Shown here: positions 13,339 to 20,664 of the stretch, piece by piece
Position numbering within the stretch: position 1 is the stretch's first letter
Layout: the number at the start of each line of letters is the position of its first letter
Origin: a virus
Virus record (IMG/VR): IMGVR_UViG_3300044634_000281
Coordinates: 1-20,664 of that record
Direction: 5' to 3' (one strand)
DNA: 20,664 bases
Notes under the pieces: generated by a model
The model's database searches: none
What the model was told of the DNA's origin: nothing
What the model saw: the letters and a program-made list of their open reading frames with translations, nothing else
Position numbers and translations under genes: made by a program

Positions 13339-14439
13339 ATGGCTGAATTTACTGTAAAATCGGTTGAGTTCGAGGAACAAAAATCGGTTGCTGAAATTGA
13401 GGAACAATTAATCAATGAGCACGAACAAAAATTAAACGGTGGAGCTCCTGCAATTGTTGAGGCGAATTTCGTTGAAAATGAAATTGTAGAAGAACCTGAG
13501 TTAGACGATAATGTCGTTCTTTCACATATTAACAAAAAGTTCGGAAGAGATTACTCTTCTTTAGATGAATATTCTAAAGAGCCTGAGAGAATTATTGAGA
13601 AAGAAGATTTGCCTGAAGATGTAAATGCTTTCTTACAGTTCAAAAAAGAAACAGGCAGAGGTCTTGAGGACTTTTTAAAGGTTAACAAAAACTTTGATGA
13701 CGTTGATTCAAAGTCACTATTGAAGGATTACTTGAAAGAGCAAAATCCTGAACTAACAAAAGAAGAAATTGATTTCGAGTTTAGAAAGCGTTTCGACTTT
13801 GACGAGGACCTAGATGACGATGATGAGATTAATTCTAAAAAAATAGATTTCAAAAAAGAGCTTAGTAGAGCAAAAGGTTTTTTTGAGGAACAAAAGGAGA
13901 AGTACAAAATCCCTCTTGAGTCAAGAACGGAGAAAACTTTAACGGCTGAACAACAAAAACAATTGGACGACCTACGAGCACAAATGGAATCTTCTGAGAA
14001 AGTAGCTCAGGAAAATGAAAAGCGTTCACAGTTTTTTGCTCAAAAAACAGAAGAACTTTTCTCTAAGGAGTTTGAAGGTTTCAAATTTAAAGCAGGAGAA
14101 AAGGAAATCGTTTATAAACCAGCAGAGGCTGAAAAACTAAAGGAGCAACAATCAGGTCTATCGACATTCGTATCAAAATTCTTGAATGAAGATGGTTACT
14201 TGAAAGACGCTGCTGAATTTCATCGTTCTATCGCTATCGCATCAGACCCAAATGCTTTTGCCAAATTCTTTTATGAGAAAGGGCAAGCTGACATGGCAAC
14301 TGACCATTCAAGAGATTCAAAAAATATTAATATGAATCGAGGTTCAGTGATACCACAGCCAGCTTCAGGTTTTCAAGTAAAAGTTGTTGATGATAATCAA
14401 GGCAGAAGCTATGGAATCAAAAGCAAATTTAAAAACTAA
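13339..14439 (+). CDS. Scaffolding-like protein
   Basis: A 366-residue, very charged, mainly helical protein just upstream of the major capsid gene. An acidic N-terminal half carries EEPELDDNVVLSHINKKFGRDYSSLDE and a DFDEDLDDDDE stretch. A coiled coil follows (about 190-250: TLTAEQQKQLDDLRAQMESS and on). A basic C-terminus ends GIKSKFKN. High charge, coiled coil and a basic C-terminal tail next to MCP are the usual marks of a scaffold that organises capsid assembly and is then expelled or degraded. No sequence family was recognised with certainty, and no protease domain is visible. It ends 13 nt before the MCP start. Confidence 0.7.
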   Translation: MAEFTVKSVEFEEQKSVAEIEEQLINEHEQKLNGGAPAIVEANFVENEIVEEPELDDNVVLSHINKKFGRDYSSLDEYSKEPERIIEKEDLPEDVNAFLQFKKETGRGLEDFLKVNKNFDDVDSKSLLKDYLKEQNPELTKEEIDFEFRKRFDFDEDLDDDDEINSKKIDFKKELSRAKGFFEEQKEKYKIPLESRTEKTLTAEQQKQLDDLRAQMESSEKVAQENEKRSQFFAQKTEELFSKEFEGFKFKAGEKEIVYKPAEAEKLKEQQSGLSTFVSKFLNEDGYLKDAAEFHRSIAIASDPNAFAKFFYEKGQADMATDHSRDSKNINMNRGSVIPQPASGFQVKVVDDNQGRSYGIKSKFKN

Positions 14440-14452
14440 AAATTAAGAAAAA

Positions 14453-15847
14453 ATGGCAGGTTCATTACAAAGCACACCAGGTTTCGACTTACAACCGAGT
14501 GCTAAAAAAGCAACATTACCTACTAACTACATCACTAACTTTGACTTCTTGAATCAGTATCTTCCTGATACTTACGAAGCTGAGTTTGAGCGTTACGGTA
14601 ATCGTACAATTAACTCGTTCTTACGTCAAGTAGGAGCAGAGATTCCATCTAACTCAGATTTGATTAAATGGACAGAAACAGGACGTTTGCATACTAAATA
14701 CGCTAGCGTATCAACAGCAGCTTCAACGAGTGCAGATACAGCGGTAATGACAGTTGCTGATTCAGGGATTACAGAGTGTAACTTCCGTGTTGGTCAAGTA
14801 GTGTTTTTATCAAACAACGCATCTAGCCAATCAGCTAAAGCGATTATCACAGCAGTATCAGGATTGACTTTCACAGTTGCTTTCTATGCAGCAGGTGGTC
14901 AGCCTTCTTCTTTCTCAGGAGCAACATTAACGGCTTTCGTTTATGGTTCTGAGTTCAGAAAAGGTGCAAACGGATTGCAAGGTTCTTTGGAAGCACAACC
15001 GTTGATTTTTGAAGTATCTCCTGTTATCATCAAGAACAAGTATGCAGTTTCAGGTTCCGACATGGCTCAAATTGGTTGGGTTGAAGTTACTACTGAAAAC
15101 GGAGCAACTGGTTACTTATGGTACTTGAAATCAGAGCACGAAGAAAGACTTCGTTTTGACGATTACTTGGAAATGATGATGGTTGAGCACGTTCAAGCTG
15201 AGACTGGTTCAGGTGCAATCGCTACAACTGGTGATATCGGTAACAAAGGAACTGAAGGTTTATTTGACGCTGTTGAAACAAGAGGTAACGTTTGGTCAGG
15301 TGGTGTTCCATCTACATTGAGTGATTTCGATACAATCGTTGGTCGTTTGGACAAACAAGGAGCTATTGCTGAAAACGCATTGTTCTTGAATCGTGATTTC
15401 TCTTTCAGCATTGACGATATGTTAGCTGCTCAAAACTCTTACGGAGTTGGTGGTACGTCTTACGGATTGTTCGACAATGATGAGAAAATGGCTATCAACT
15501 TAGGTTTCACAGGTTTCCGTAGAGGTTACGATTTCTACAAAACTGACTGGAAATACTTGAATGATGCAACTCTTCGTGGAGGTATCGTTGGTGGTGTTGT
15601 AAACGGTGTTTTAGTACCTGCGGGGACAATGAACGTTTATGACCAAGTAATGGGTAAAAACGCAAAACGTCCATTCTTGCACGTACGTTACAGAGCTTCT
15701 GAAGCTGAAAACAGACGTTACAAAACTTGGATTACTGGTTCTGCTGGTGGTGCAATGACAAGTGACTTAGATGCAATGGAGGTTAACTTCTTGTCTGAAA
15801 GAGCACTTTGTACGTTAGGAGCTAATAACTTCTTCATCTTCAAATAA
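14453..15847 (+). CDS. Major capsid protein
   Basis: A 464-residue protein in the normal MCP position (after portal and scaffold, before a strong terminator). The HK97-fold shell protein is suggested by an N-terminal arm (FLNQYLPDTYEAEFERYGNRTI), a spine-like KYAVSGSDMAQIGWVEVTT segment with the helix LWYLKSEHEERLRFDDYLE, and a C-terminal block ENRRYKTWITGSAGGAMTSDLDAMEVNFLSERALCTLGANNFFIF that resembles crAss-like MCPs. Residues about 75-165 look like a beta-rich insertion domain with many Ser/Thr/Ala. By eye, Arg codons are mostly CGT and Phe/Asn codons mostly TTC/AAC, unlike TnpB, consistent with very high expression. The start has a purine-rich AAGAAAA leader. Confidence 0.88.
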   Translation: MAGSLQSTPGFDLQPSAKKATLPTNYITNFDFLNQYLPDTYEAEFERYGNRTINSFLRQVGAEIPSNSDLIKWTETGRLHTKYASVSTAASTSADTAVMTVADSGITECNFRVGQVVFLSNNASSQSAKAIITAVSGLTFTVAFYAAGGQPSSFSGATLTAFVYGSEFRKGANGLQGSLEAQPLIFEVSPVIIKNKYAVSGSDMAQIGWVEVTTENGATGYLWYLKSEHEERLRFDDYLEMMMVEHVQAETGSGAIATTGDIGNKGTEGLFDAVETRGNVWSGGVPSTLSDFDTIVGRLDKQGAIAENALFLNRDFSFSIDDMLAAQNSYGVGGTSYGLFDNDEKMAINLGFTGFRRGYDFYKTDWKYLNDATLRGGIVGGVVNGVLVPAGTMNVYDQVMGKNAKRPFLHVRYRASEAENRRYKTWITGSAGGAMTSDLDAMEVNFLSERALCTLGANNFFIFK

Positions 15848-15854
15848 GAATAAA

Positions 15855-15893
15855 AACAACAGAGCGTCATCAGTGATGCTCTGTTGTTATTTT
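15855..15893 (+). terminator. Strong terminator after the MCP gene
   Basis: A 15-bp stem (15855-15869 with 15874-15888, one G-T pair) closes a TCAG tetraloop and is followed by ATTTT. It lies 7 nt after the capsid stop and should end or attenuate most of the capsid transcript. An AT-only palindrome (ATTTTAATTAAAAT, 15889-15902) follows directly. Confidence 0.85.
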
Positions 15894-15916
15894 AATTAAA
15901 ATCTAAATCAAATATA

Positions 15917-16663
15917 ATGGAAACAAAAGTTAAAGCAAAAGAGAAAAGGTACATCCTAGAGGGAAGAGCACCATTAAGTTTTTTATTACAGGCGAGAGAT
16001 ATGCCTACATCAAGATTGTTATATTTTGATGAAAAGAAAGGCAAAAATCGAAGTCTTAGATATTCAAAAAATCAACAGTCGCCATTTGTCGATGAGCAAG
16101 ATGAGAATGTTGTTTTAGAGCCAATCGTTTTTGAAGACGGTGTATTAACAGTTCCTGCTAATAACCCTGTGTTACAACAATTCTTAGAGATACATCCATT
16201 GAATGGTGATGTATTTAAAGAATGGGACCCAGCAGCTGAAGCAGAGGCTTATGTTAAGCATGAGAATTTAGTGCTTGACGCACAAATCAAAGCAAGAGAA
16301 ATTTCTGTTGAGAAAAAGATTACAATTATCAATATCTTCCAGGGTAAAGATGCTTCTATGTGGGAGAAATCTGAGATTACTAGAGCTGTTATGAATATTG
16401 CAAAATCTCAGCCTGATGATTTCTTGGACGCATTAGATAATCCTGACACTGACATTGAGGATTTAGCTATTCGTTCTATGAAAGACGGTTATGTTTCTCA
16501 AAGAAACAACGGAAGAGATTTCCATTACAACTTGAAAGACAACAAGAAACGTATGTTCTCTGTGCCTTTTGAAGATGACCCAGTGAAATGTTATGTTTCT
16601 TGGTTGAAGTCTCCTGAAGGATATGAGTTCTACCAATATCTTGACAAGAATATTGAGGAATAA
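15917..16663 (+). CDS. Conserved head-region protein (function unknown)
   Basis: A 248-residue protein just after the MCP. Conserved-looking blocks are APLSFLLQARDMPTSRLLYFD, NRSLRYSKNQQSPFVDEQDENVVLEPIVFEDGVLTVP, a helical middle with NPVLQQFLEIHP, and a C-terminal NLKDNKKRMFSVPFEDDP. Phages of marine and gut Bacteroidota have proteins of this layout near the MCP, from memory, without assigned function. The N-terminal 60 residues look like a beta-rich binding module and the C-terminus like a helical bundle. A structural or assembly role is likely from position. It follows the MCP terminator with no clear TAnnTTTG box, so it may depend on readthrough. Confidence 0.65.
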   Translation: METKVKAKEKRYILEGRAPLSFLLQARDMPTSRLLYFDEKKGKNRSLRYSKNQQSPFVDEQDENVVLEPIVFEDGVLTVPANNPVLQQFLEIHPLNGDVFKEWDPAAEAEAYVKHENLVLDAQIKAREISVEKKITIINIFQGKDASMWEKSEITRAVMNIAKSQPDDFLDALDNPDTDIEDLAIRSMKDGYVSQRNNGRDFHYNLKDNKKRMFSVPFEDDPVKCYVSWLKSPEGYEFYQYLDKNIEE

Positions 16664-16674
16664 TATTCTTACTT

Positions 16675-16713
16675 TAAACGCTTTTGGATAGTGGTGTCCG
16701 CTGTCGGCGTTTA
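16675..16713 (+). other. Nested stem-loop element between head genes
   Basis: In the 127-nt gap after the 248-aa gene, TAAACGC (16675-16681) pairs with GCGTTTA (16707-16713). Inside, GGATA (16686-16690) pairs with TGTCC (16695-16699, one G-T pair) around a GTGG loop. It lacks a T run, so it is not an ordinary terminator; a true terminator starts 9 nt downstream. It could protect mRNA ends or bind a protein. No known RNA family recognised. Confidence 0.4.
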
Positions 16714-16721
16714 GTTATATT

Positions 16722-16752
16722 AAAGCACTTCTTAATTGAGGTGCTTTTTTTT
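16722..16752 (+). terminator. Terminator before the 96-aa gene
   Basis: A 10-bp stem (AAAGCACTTC, one G-T pair, with GAGGTGCTTT) around TTAATT, ending in an eight-base T run to 16752. A promoter box starts 3 nt later. Confidence 0.9.
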
Positions 16753-16754
16753 GT

Positions 16755-16762
16755 TATCTTTG
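16755..16762 (+). promoter_or_regulatory. -7 box of a promoter for the 96-aa gene
   Basis: TATCTTTG, a perfect TAnnTTTG, lies directly behind a terminator and 28 nt before the start at 16791. The only upstream TTG (16736-16738) is 16 nt away and inside the terminator hairpin. The same sequence TATCTTTGTA occurs at 17132 in an identical arrangement. Confidence 0.65.
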
Positions 16763-16790
16763 TACTTTATTAATCCAAAAAACAAAAACG

Positions 16791-17081
16791 ATGGAGAAAT
16801 TTTTAAGAATCCCCGTAACAAATGAACAATTTCAATTGGTATCTGCAACAGGTATTGTATTGATTGAGCAAGAATCAGCAACAGTTGTTCATGTTCACTA
16901 CAAAGCTAGTACAGGAACAGATGTTGTAGTAATTACACACGCATCAGCAGGCTCAGGAAATGAAGCTATGCGTGATGCAATCCAAGATGCTGTTATCGCT
17001 GCATTAGGAACACCATGGACAAAACCAGCGTTCACAGTAACAGGTTTACCATTCGCAGTTTCAGGTATCACTGTTTCTTAG
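16791..17081 (+). CDS. Small beta-rich virion protein, own transcription unit
   Basis: A 96-residue protein rich in Val, Thr and Ala: FLRIPVTNEQFQLVSATGIV, then ATVVHVHYKASTGTDVVVITHAS, then EAMRDAIQDAVIAALGTPWTKP, then a beta C-terminus. It has its own promoter and terminator between head genes, which suggests an abundant product such as a capsid decoration protein or a minor head protein. Small proteins of this type lie in the head region of other Bacteroidota phages, from memory, and I know no function. Start clear: the ATG follows an A-rich leader. Confidence 0.75.
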   Translation: MEKFLRIPVTNEQFQLVSATGIVLIEQESATVVHVHYKASTGTDVVVITHASAGSGNEAMRDAIQDAVIAALGTPWTKPAFTVTGLPFAVSGITVS

Positions 17082-17101
17082 TAGATTAAGAATTATTTTG
17101 G

Positions 17102-17129
17102 AAGGGCACTTTAATGAGTGCCCTTTTTT
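17102..17129 (+). terminator. Terminator after the 96-aa gene
   Basis: A perfect 9-bp stem, AAGGGCACT with AGTGCCCTT, around a TTAATG loop and followed by a T run to 17129. Two nt later a promoter box begins. Confidence 0.92.
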
Positions 17130-17131
17130 AT

Positions 17132-17139
17132 TATCTTTG
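17132..17139 (+). promoter_or_regulatory. -7 box of a promoter for the ring-protein genes
   Basis: TATCTTTG directly behind the terminator and 17 nt before the ATG at 17157. No good upstream TTTG at 19-22 nt is seen; the nearest is 31 nt away. It probably drives the ring and muzzle genes. Confidence 0.6.
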
Positions 17140-17156
17140 TATTAAAATGTAAAGCA

Positions 17157-17882
17157 ATGATAAATACAGTTAGAAACGCAGTATTGACTATCTTATCTAA
17201 AGACAATAGAGGCTACGTAACTCCTGAAGAATTTAACTTAATGGCAAAGCAGGCTCAAGTTGACCTTTTTGAGCAAATGTTTTATAGTTATAGCTCAGCA
17301 ATAGTTAAGCGTAACGCACGTATTTACAATACTGGTCATGCGAATATTCCTGAGACAATGGAGATAGACATTGATGGATTTATAGTTAATGATACATTGC
17401 AATATAATTCAACAACTGATACTTTCTTTTTGCCAGGGACTAACCCCGCCAATCCAACGCAACCAACATTGTATAAGATTACAGATATGTTGTACAATAA
17501 TAATATTGAGGTTGAGAAAGTTAACTACACTAAGCTAAACAGTTTGTTGAACTCAAACTTTATGGCTCCAAACGTAACAAGACCTGTTTACAGTCTAAAG
17601 AACGATGGGATTAAAGTTTACCCTGACATTATAGTGAGTGGTATGACTATCAATTATATCAGAAATCCTAAAGACCCTAAATGGACTTACTCAGTTTTAT
17701 CTAACGGTGAGCCGTTATTTAATCAGTCTGCTTCTGACTACCAAGATTTCGAGTTGCCTGAAAGTGATTTCCCTAAGATTGTAGCAAAGATTTTGCAGTA
17801 CGCAGGATTGTCTATTAGAGAAAATGATGTTGTACAGTTGGTAAATCAGGAGGAAATGCAAAATAACCAACAAAAACAGTAA
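17157..17882 (+). CDS. Connector/ring protein (crAss-like tail)
   Basis: A 241-residue protein from the ATG at 17157; the in-frame GTG at 17118 lies inside the terminator and is not the start. It opens with MINTVRNAVLTILSKDNRGYVTPEEFNLMAKQAQ-type helices (VRN-VL-IL-K-N-GY-TP-EFN), then a beta-rich middle, and ends in a Gln/Asn-rich tail with acidic residues. The opening is shared with proteins next to the connector in crAss-like phages and other Bacteroidota podoviruses, where ring proteins lie between portal and muzzle. It sits 3 nt before a second connector gene in the same unit, which fits. Exact ring number cannot be given. Confidence 0.65.
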   Translation: MINTVRNAVLTILSKDNRGYVTPEEFNLMAKQAQVDLFEQMFYSYSSAIVKRNARIYNTGHANIPETMEIDIDGFIVNDTLQYNSTTDTFFLPGTNPANPTQPTLYKITDMLYNNNIEVEKVNYTKLNSLLNSNFMAPNVTRPVYSLKNDGIKVYPDIIVSGMTINYIRNPKDPKWTYSVLSNGEPLFNQSASDYQDFELPESDFPKIVAKILQYAGLSIRENDVVQLVNQEEMQNNQQKQ

Positions 17883-17885
17883 CAA

Positions 17886-18773
17886 ATGGAATACATAAGT
17901 AACTATCAATATTACACAAATAATGGTAATATCCCTGAAGATACAAATTGGGGGAGCTATCAATATCTTTCTTTGAAGGATATTGTTAATAATTTCATGC
18001 TGTTTGATGTTGGTGCTGACAAGTTGGTTGACAATGTACCAAGATATGAGGTCGTTTACCACGCAAAGAGAGCTATACAAGAGCTTAATTACGATGCACT
18101 AAAGAATATAAAGGTAGTCGATATGGAGGTCGGTGACAACCTTAAATTCATCTTACCTGCTGACTACATTAATTACGTCCGTATGTCTATTCTTGTGGAC
18201 GGACATTTGAACGTTATTAATGAAAACCGTCAGGCAAATTCATCGAACGCTTATTTGCAAGATAATAATAACGACTTTTTGTTTGACTTAGACGGTCAAG
18301 TGATTACGGGGCAGTCCGCTTTGGATATCAAACGACTTGAACAAAGTCAGTACTTTGGTCCAGGCGAATACTGTGGTAGTTATGGTTGGCTATATGACGA
18401 TAGTTGGTACTTCAGGTATCAATTGATTGGATTCCGTGATGACGACAAAGACGGTCCGACATTCAGAATTAACAACGGAGTGATTGACTTTACATCAGGT
18501 GCTAGAAACCGAACTATCGTCCTAGAGTATATCTCTGACGGTATGGAGAACGGTGATGAATCATTAATGACTGTTAATAAATTGGCAGAAGAATTTATCT
18601 ACGCATATATTAGTTATTCTATCTTATCAAGAAAAGTCGGTATTCCTGAGTATCAGGTTAAACGATTGAGAGATAAAAAGACCGCTATGTGGCGTAATGC
18701 TAAAATCAGAATGTCTAATTTGCATCCTGCGAGAATTGCAATGAGAATGAATAATAGATTCCAAAATAGATAA
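17886..18773 (+). CDS. Connector/ring protein, tail-tubular-like
   Basis: A 295-residue protein with SLKDIVNNFMLFDVGADKLVD, VPRYEVVYHAKRAIQELNYDALK, LPADYINYVRMSILVDG, a beta-rich middle and RTIVLEYISDGMENGDESL near residue 220. It ends with helices LAEEFIYAYISYSILSRK and a very basic AMWRNAKIRMSNLHPARIAMRMNN. This order (helical AIQEL-YD, LP-DY-NYV, VLEYISDG, RRNAK-R-SN) is typical of the tail-tubular or ring proteins of crAss-like and other podoviruses. It would bind to the portal assembly and lengthen the channel. It is followed 3 nt later by the muzzle gene. Confidence 0.75.
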   Translation: MEYISNYQYYTNNGNIPEDTNWGSYQYLSLKDIVNNFMLFDVGADKLVDNVPRYEVVYHAKRAIQELNYDALKNIKVVDMEVGDNLKFILPADYINYVRMSILVDGHLNVINENRQANSSNAYLQDNNNDFLFDLDGQVITGQSALDIKRLEQSQYFGPGEYCGSYGWLYDDSWYFRYQLIGFRDDDKDGPTFRINNGVIDFTSGARNRTIVLEYISDGMENGDESLMTVNKLAEEFIYAYISYSILSRKVGIPEYQVKRLRDKKTAMWRNAKIRMSNLHPARIAMRMNNRFQNR

Positions 18774-18776
18774 GAT

Positions 18777-20664
18777 ATGATGAAAGACCAAACTAAAAAT
18801 TTCTCTAGCGGAACAATGAACAAGGATTTTGACGAAAGGCTTGTGCCTAACGGTCAATATCGTGATGCGTTGAACTTTAGAGTTGGTACTTCAGACGGGT
18901 CTGACGTTGGAGCAGGTCAAAATATTAAAGGGAACTTGAATGTTGCTGATATTGAGGAGTTATCAGGTCGTGAGATTGACGGTGCAAGAACTATTGGTGC
19001 TATTGAATATGATGCTCGAAGTGTCATTTATTGGTTCGTTGCAGGAGATTTCTTTGATGGAATTTATGAATACAGCGAATCAACTGGCATATCAACAAGA
19101 GTTTTACAATGCAATAAGCCTGACGCTGATACGCCTAGTTTGTTGAATTTCAGTAAAGATTATATTATCACTGGGTTGAGCTATGTCGCTATAAATGCAC
19201 AGAACGGATTTTTGTTTTGGACTGACAATCTAAATCAACCACGTAAGGTAAATATTGAGAGAGCAAAATCATACGATGTAGATGACGCTAGAATTGAGAA
19301 AGATATACCCGTTATACTTACTCCGCCTTTATACTCTCCACACGTTGAGTTATTTAACGATTCGTCAGACCCTCAGTCAAATAATATGTCTGAGAAGTTT
19401 TTGTACTTTTCTTATAGATACAAATATATTGACGGTCAGTTCAGTAGTATGTCGCCATTCTCCGCTGTGTCGTTCGGTGCAAAAGAATTTGCGTATGACT
19501 TTGGTGAGGGATTTAATAAAGCCATGGTCAATAAATTTAACGCTGTAAGAGTTTCTTTTGAGACTGGCGATGAGTTTGTTGAGGCTATTCAAGTATTAGT
19601 CAGAGATACAAGCAATATCAACGTAAGTATTGTTGATACATATTCTAAATCAGAGTTAGTTATTGGTGACAATACTAGCAGTACGATTGAGTTTAAGAAC
19701 AACAAAATATACGCAGTACTGCCTGACGAGCAGGTGTTAAGACTATTTGATAATGTGCCTTTACTTGCGAAAGCACAAAGCACTGTCGGTAATAGATTGG
19801 CATACGGGAATTACGTTCAATTTAGAGATATTACAGATTGCAATAATCAGCCTATTAAGATAGATTATTTCTTGGACTTAAAGACTGAGGCTGTTGCTGT
19901 TAATTCTGCCGCACAAACTTTCAGAAGTGATAGAGATTATGAGGTTGTCATGTTCTATACTGATGGTAAAGGTCGAATGACTACTGCATTAACTTCAGTA
20001 CATACAGATGCGTCTCAATCTAAGACAGATACACTTTATATTCCGCCTCAAAACTCTGTGACGGCAAACAGTATAATGGTCAATATTAGGCATAATCCGC
20101 CATGCTGGGCGACCAACTATCGTTTTGGTATTAAGCAGTCTAAGAATTTGTACTATAACATCTTTCCTATATTGTTTTATGCAGACGGGCTATTTAGATA
20201 TTTTTTGATTAACCAATCTGACATTGACAAATTTAAAGTTGGCGAGTACATTATATTTAAGTCTGACGGTTCAGGACCAACACTAACTAATAAGAAATAT
20301 AAAGTTTTAGAGCTTGAGAACAAACCCGCTGGTTTTATTACAGGTAATGCTTCAACTGAGCTTGAGGGTCTTTATTTTAAGATTAAAGTAAACACTGTTT
20401 CAGAGTTCAATCCTAACTCATTGGTTATATTTAATGAAGAAGAAGAGGGAGATTCTTATAGCCTTCCTATGAATCAATCGGCTGCAACCTCCTTTTGTGA
20501 ACAACCTATTTATTATGGAAATTCAAATCCTAATGGGCTTCAATTATTTAATAATACTTTCACGGGAGACACAGATTTAAGAATAACTATTGAGGTTCAA
20601 ACATCTACGACTTTTAGATATACGATTGACGTATCAGCAACTGGCGGCTGGATAGAAAACATAC
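18777..20664 (+). CDS. Muzzle/stabilisation-type tail protein (3' end outside window)
   Basis: The frame is open without stop from the ATG at 18777 (ATGATG) to the window end: 629 full codons. It begins with KNFSSGTMNKDFDERLVPNG, then QYRDALNFRVGTSDGSDVGAGQNIKGN, a signature shared by the large muzzle or tail-stabilisation proteins of crAss-like phages and many other podoviruses. The rest is beta-rich with many repeated hydrophobic strands, e.g. FVAGDFFDGIYEY and LYFSYRYKYIDG-like segments (FLYFSYRYKYIDGQFSSMSPF), a pattern of propeller-like tail knobs. It is likely the largest tail protein, closing the DNA channel. The C-terminal part is not seen, so total size and any fused domains are unknown. 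Confidence 0.75.
   Translation, partial: MMKDQTKNFSSGTMNKDFDERLVPNGQYRDALNFRVGTSDGSDVGAGQNIKGNLNVADIEELSGREIDGARTIGAIEYDARSVIYWFVAGDFFDGIYEYSESTGISTRVLQCNKPDADTPSLLNFSKDYIITGLSYVAINAQNGFLFWTDNLNQPRKVNIERAKSYDVDDARIEKDIPVILTPPLYSPHVELFNDSSDPQSNNMSEKFLYFSYRYKYIDGQFSSMSPFSAVSFGAKEFAYDFGEGFNKAMVNKFNAVRVSFETGDEFVEAIQVLVRDTSNINVSIVDTYSKSELVIGDNTSSTIEFKNNKIYAVLPDEQVLRLFDNVPLLAKAQSTVGNRLAYGNYVQFRDITDCNNQPIKIDYFLDLKTEAVAVNSAAQTFRSDRDYEVVMFYTDGKGRMTTALTSVHTDASQSKTDTLYIPPQNSVTANSIMVNIRHNPPCWATNYRFGIKQSKNLYYNIFPILFYADGLFRYFLINQSDIDKFKVGEYIIFKSDGSGPTLTNKKYKVLELENKPAGFITGNASTELEGLYFKIKVNTVSEFNPNSLVIFNEEEEGDSYSLPMNQSAATSFCEQPIYYGNSNPNGLQLFNNTFTGDTDLRITIEVQTSTTFRYTIDVSATGGWIENI

Noticed and set aside
13143-13535. 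A minus-strand frame crossing the portal-scaffold gap
   Set aside because: It covers the portal's C-terminal coiled coil and scaffold start; the product is a Ser/Phe-rich shadow.
17147-17152. ATG-TAA start-stop just upstream of the ring-protein gene
   Set aside because: It may slow ribosomes, but in AT-rich leaders ATGTAA arises easily by chance and nothing else supports a role.
17118-17156. N-terminal extension of the ring protein from a GTG
   Set aside because: The extension is coded by the terminator stem and the promoter box; the ATG at 17157 gives the family-like N-terminus.
18940-19548. Plus-strand frames at 18940-19146 and 19282-19548, plus minus-strand frames at 19377-19783
   Set aside because: All lie inside the long muzzle-like frame that starts at 18777 in another reading frame, which has a recognisable N-terminal signature.
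1-20664. tRNA genes, CRISPR arrays, integrase or attachment sites
   Set aside because: No cloverleaf-like sequence, no regularly spaced direct repeats outside the fibre gene, and no recombinase gene were seen.

Overview
The window looks like part of a lytic tailed-phage genome whose host is a member of the Bacteroidota. The evidence is an AT-rich composition, very compact genes (ATGA and TAATG overlaps, 10-30 nt overlaps), A-rich start regions without clear Shine-Dalgarno sequences, and repeated Bacteroidota-type promoter boxes (TAnnTTTG, in the best cases with an upstream TTTG 20-21 nt away). The long TerL, the ~800-aa portal, the ~460-aa capsid protein, two connector/ring-like proteins and a muzzle-like protein resemble crAss-like podoviruses and their relatives. 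That affiliation is from remembered family features and was not tested by a search.

Layout. (1) 1-1303: the C-terminal part of a GroEL chaperonin (cut by the window edge), an overlapping GroES, and two small phage proteins, closed by a bidirectional terminator. (2) 1317-1853: one minus-strand gene, probably a winged-helix DNA-binding protein. (3) 1893-3068: a TnpB (IS200/IS605 family) with complete catalytic and zinc residues, no TnpA partner, and a hairpin at its 3' end. (4) 3114-6576: small virion-type proteins, a BspA/DUF285-like adhesin with a PKD-like domain, a probable lysis group (two small membrane proteins and an M15 peptidase endolysin) and an HNH endonuclease. (5) 6605-7267: a fibre-like protein with seven 16-residue repeats, closed by a terminator. 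(6) 7386-10868: a promoter, three small genes including a tandem GroES-like protein, a probable small terminase partner and the large terminase. (7) 10868-20664: portal, scaffold-like protein, major capsid protein, a conserved 248-aa protein, a 96-aa protein, two connector/ring proteins and the start of a large muzzle/stabilisation protein that runs off the window.

How the parts work together. TerL, probably with the 94-aa partner, packages DNA through the portal into a capsid built from the 464-aa protein on the 366-aa scaffold. The ring and muzzle proteins form the short tail, and the adhesin and fibre proteins probably bind the host. The membrane proteins and the M15 peptidase open the cell. 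The chaperonin pair, and perhaps the tandem GroES-like protein, probably help fold virion proteins. Terminators sit directly against promoters before several head genes, so their expression is probably tuned separately. TnpB and the HNH gene look like selfish insertions between phage modules.
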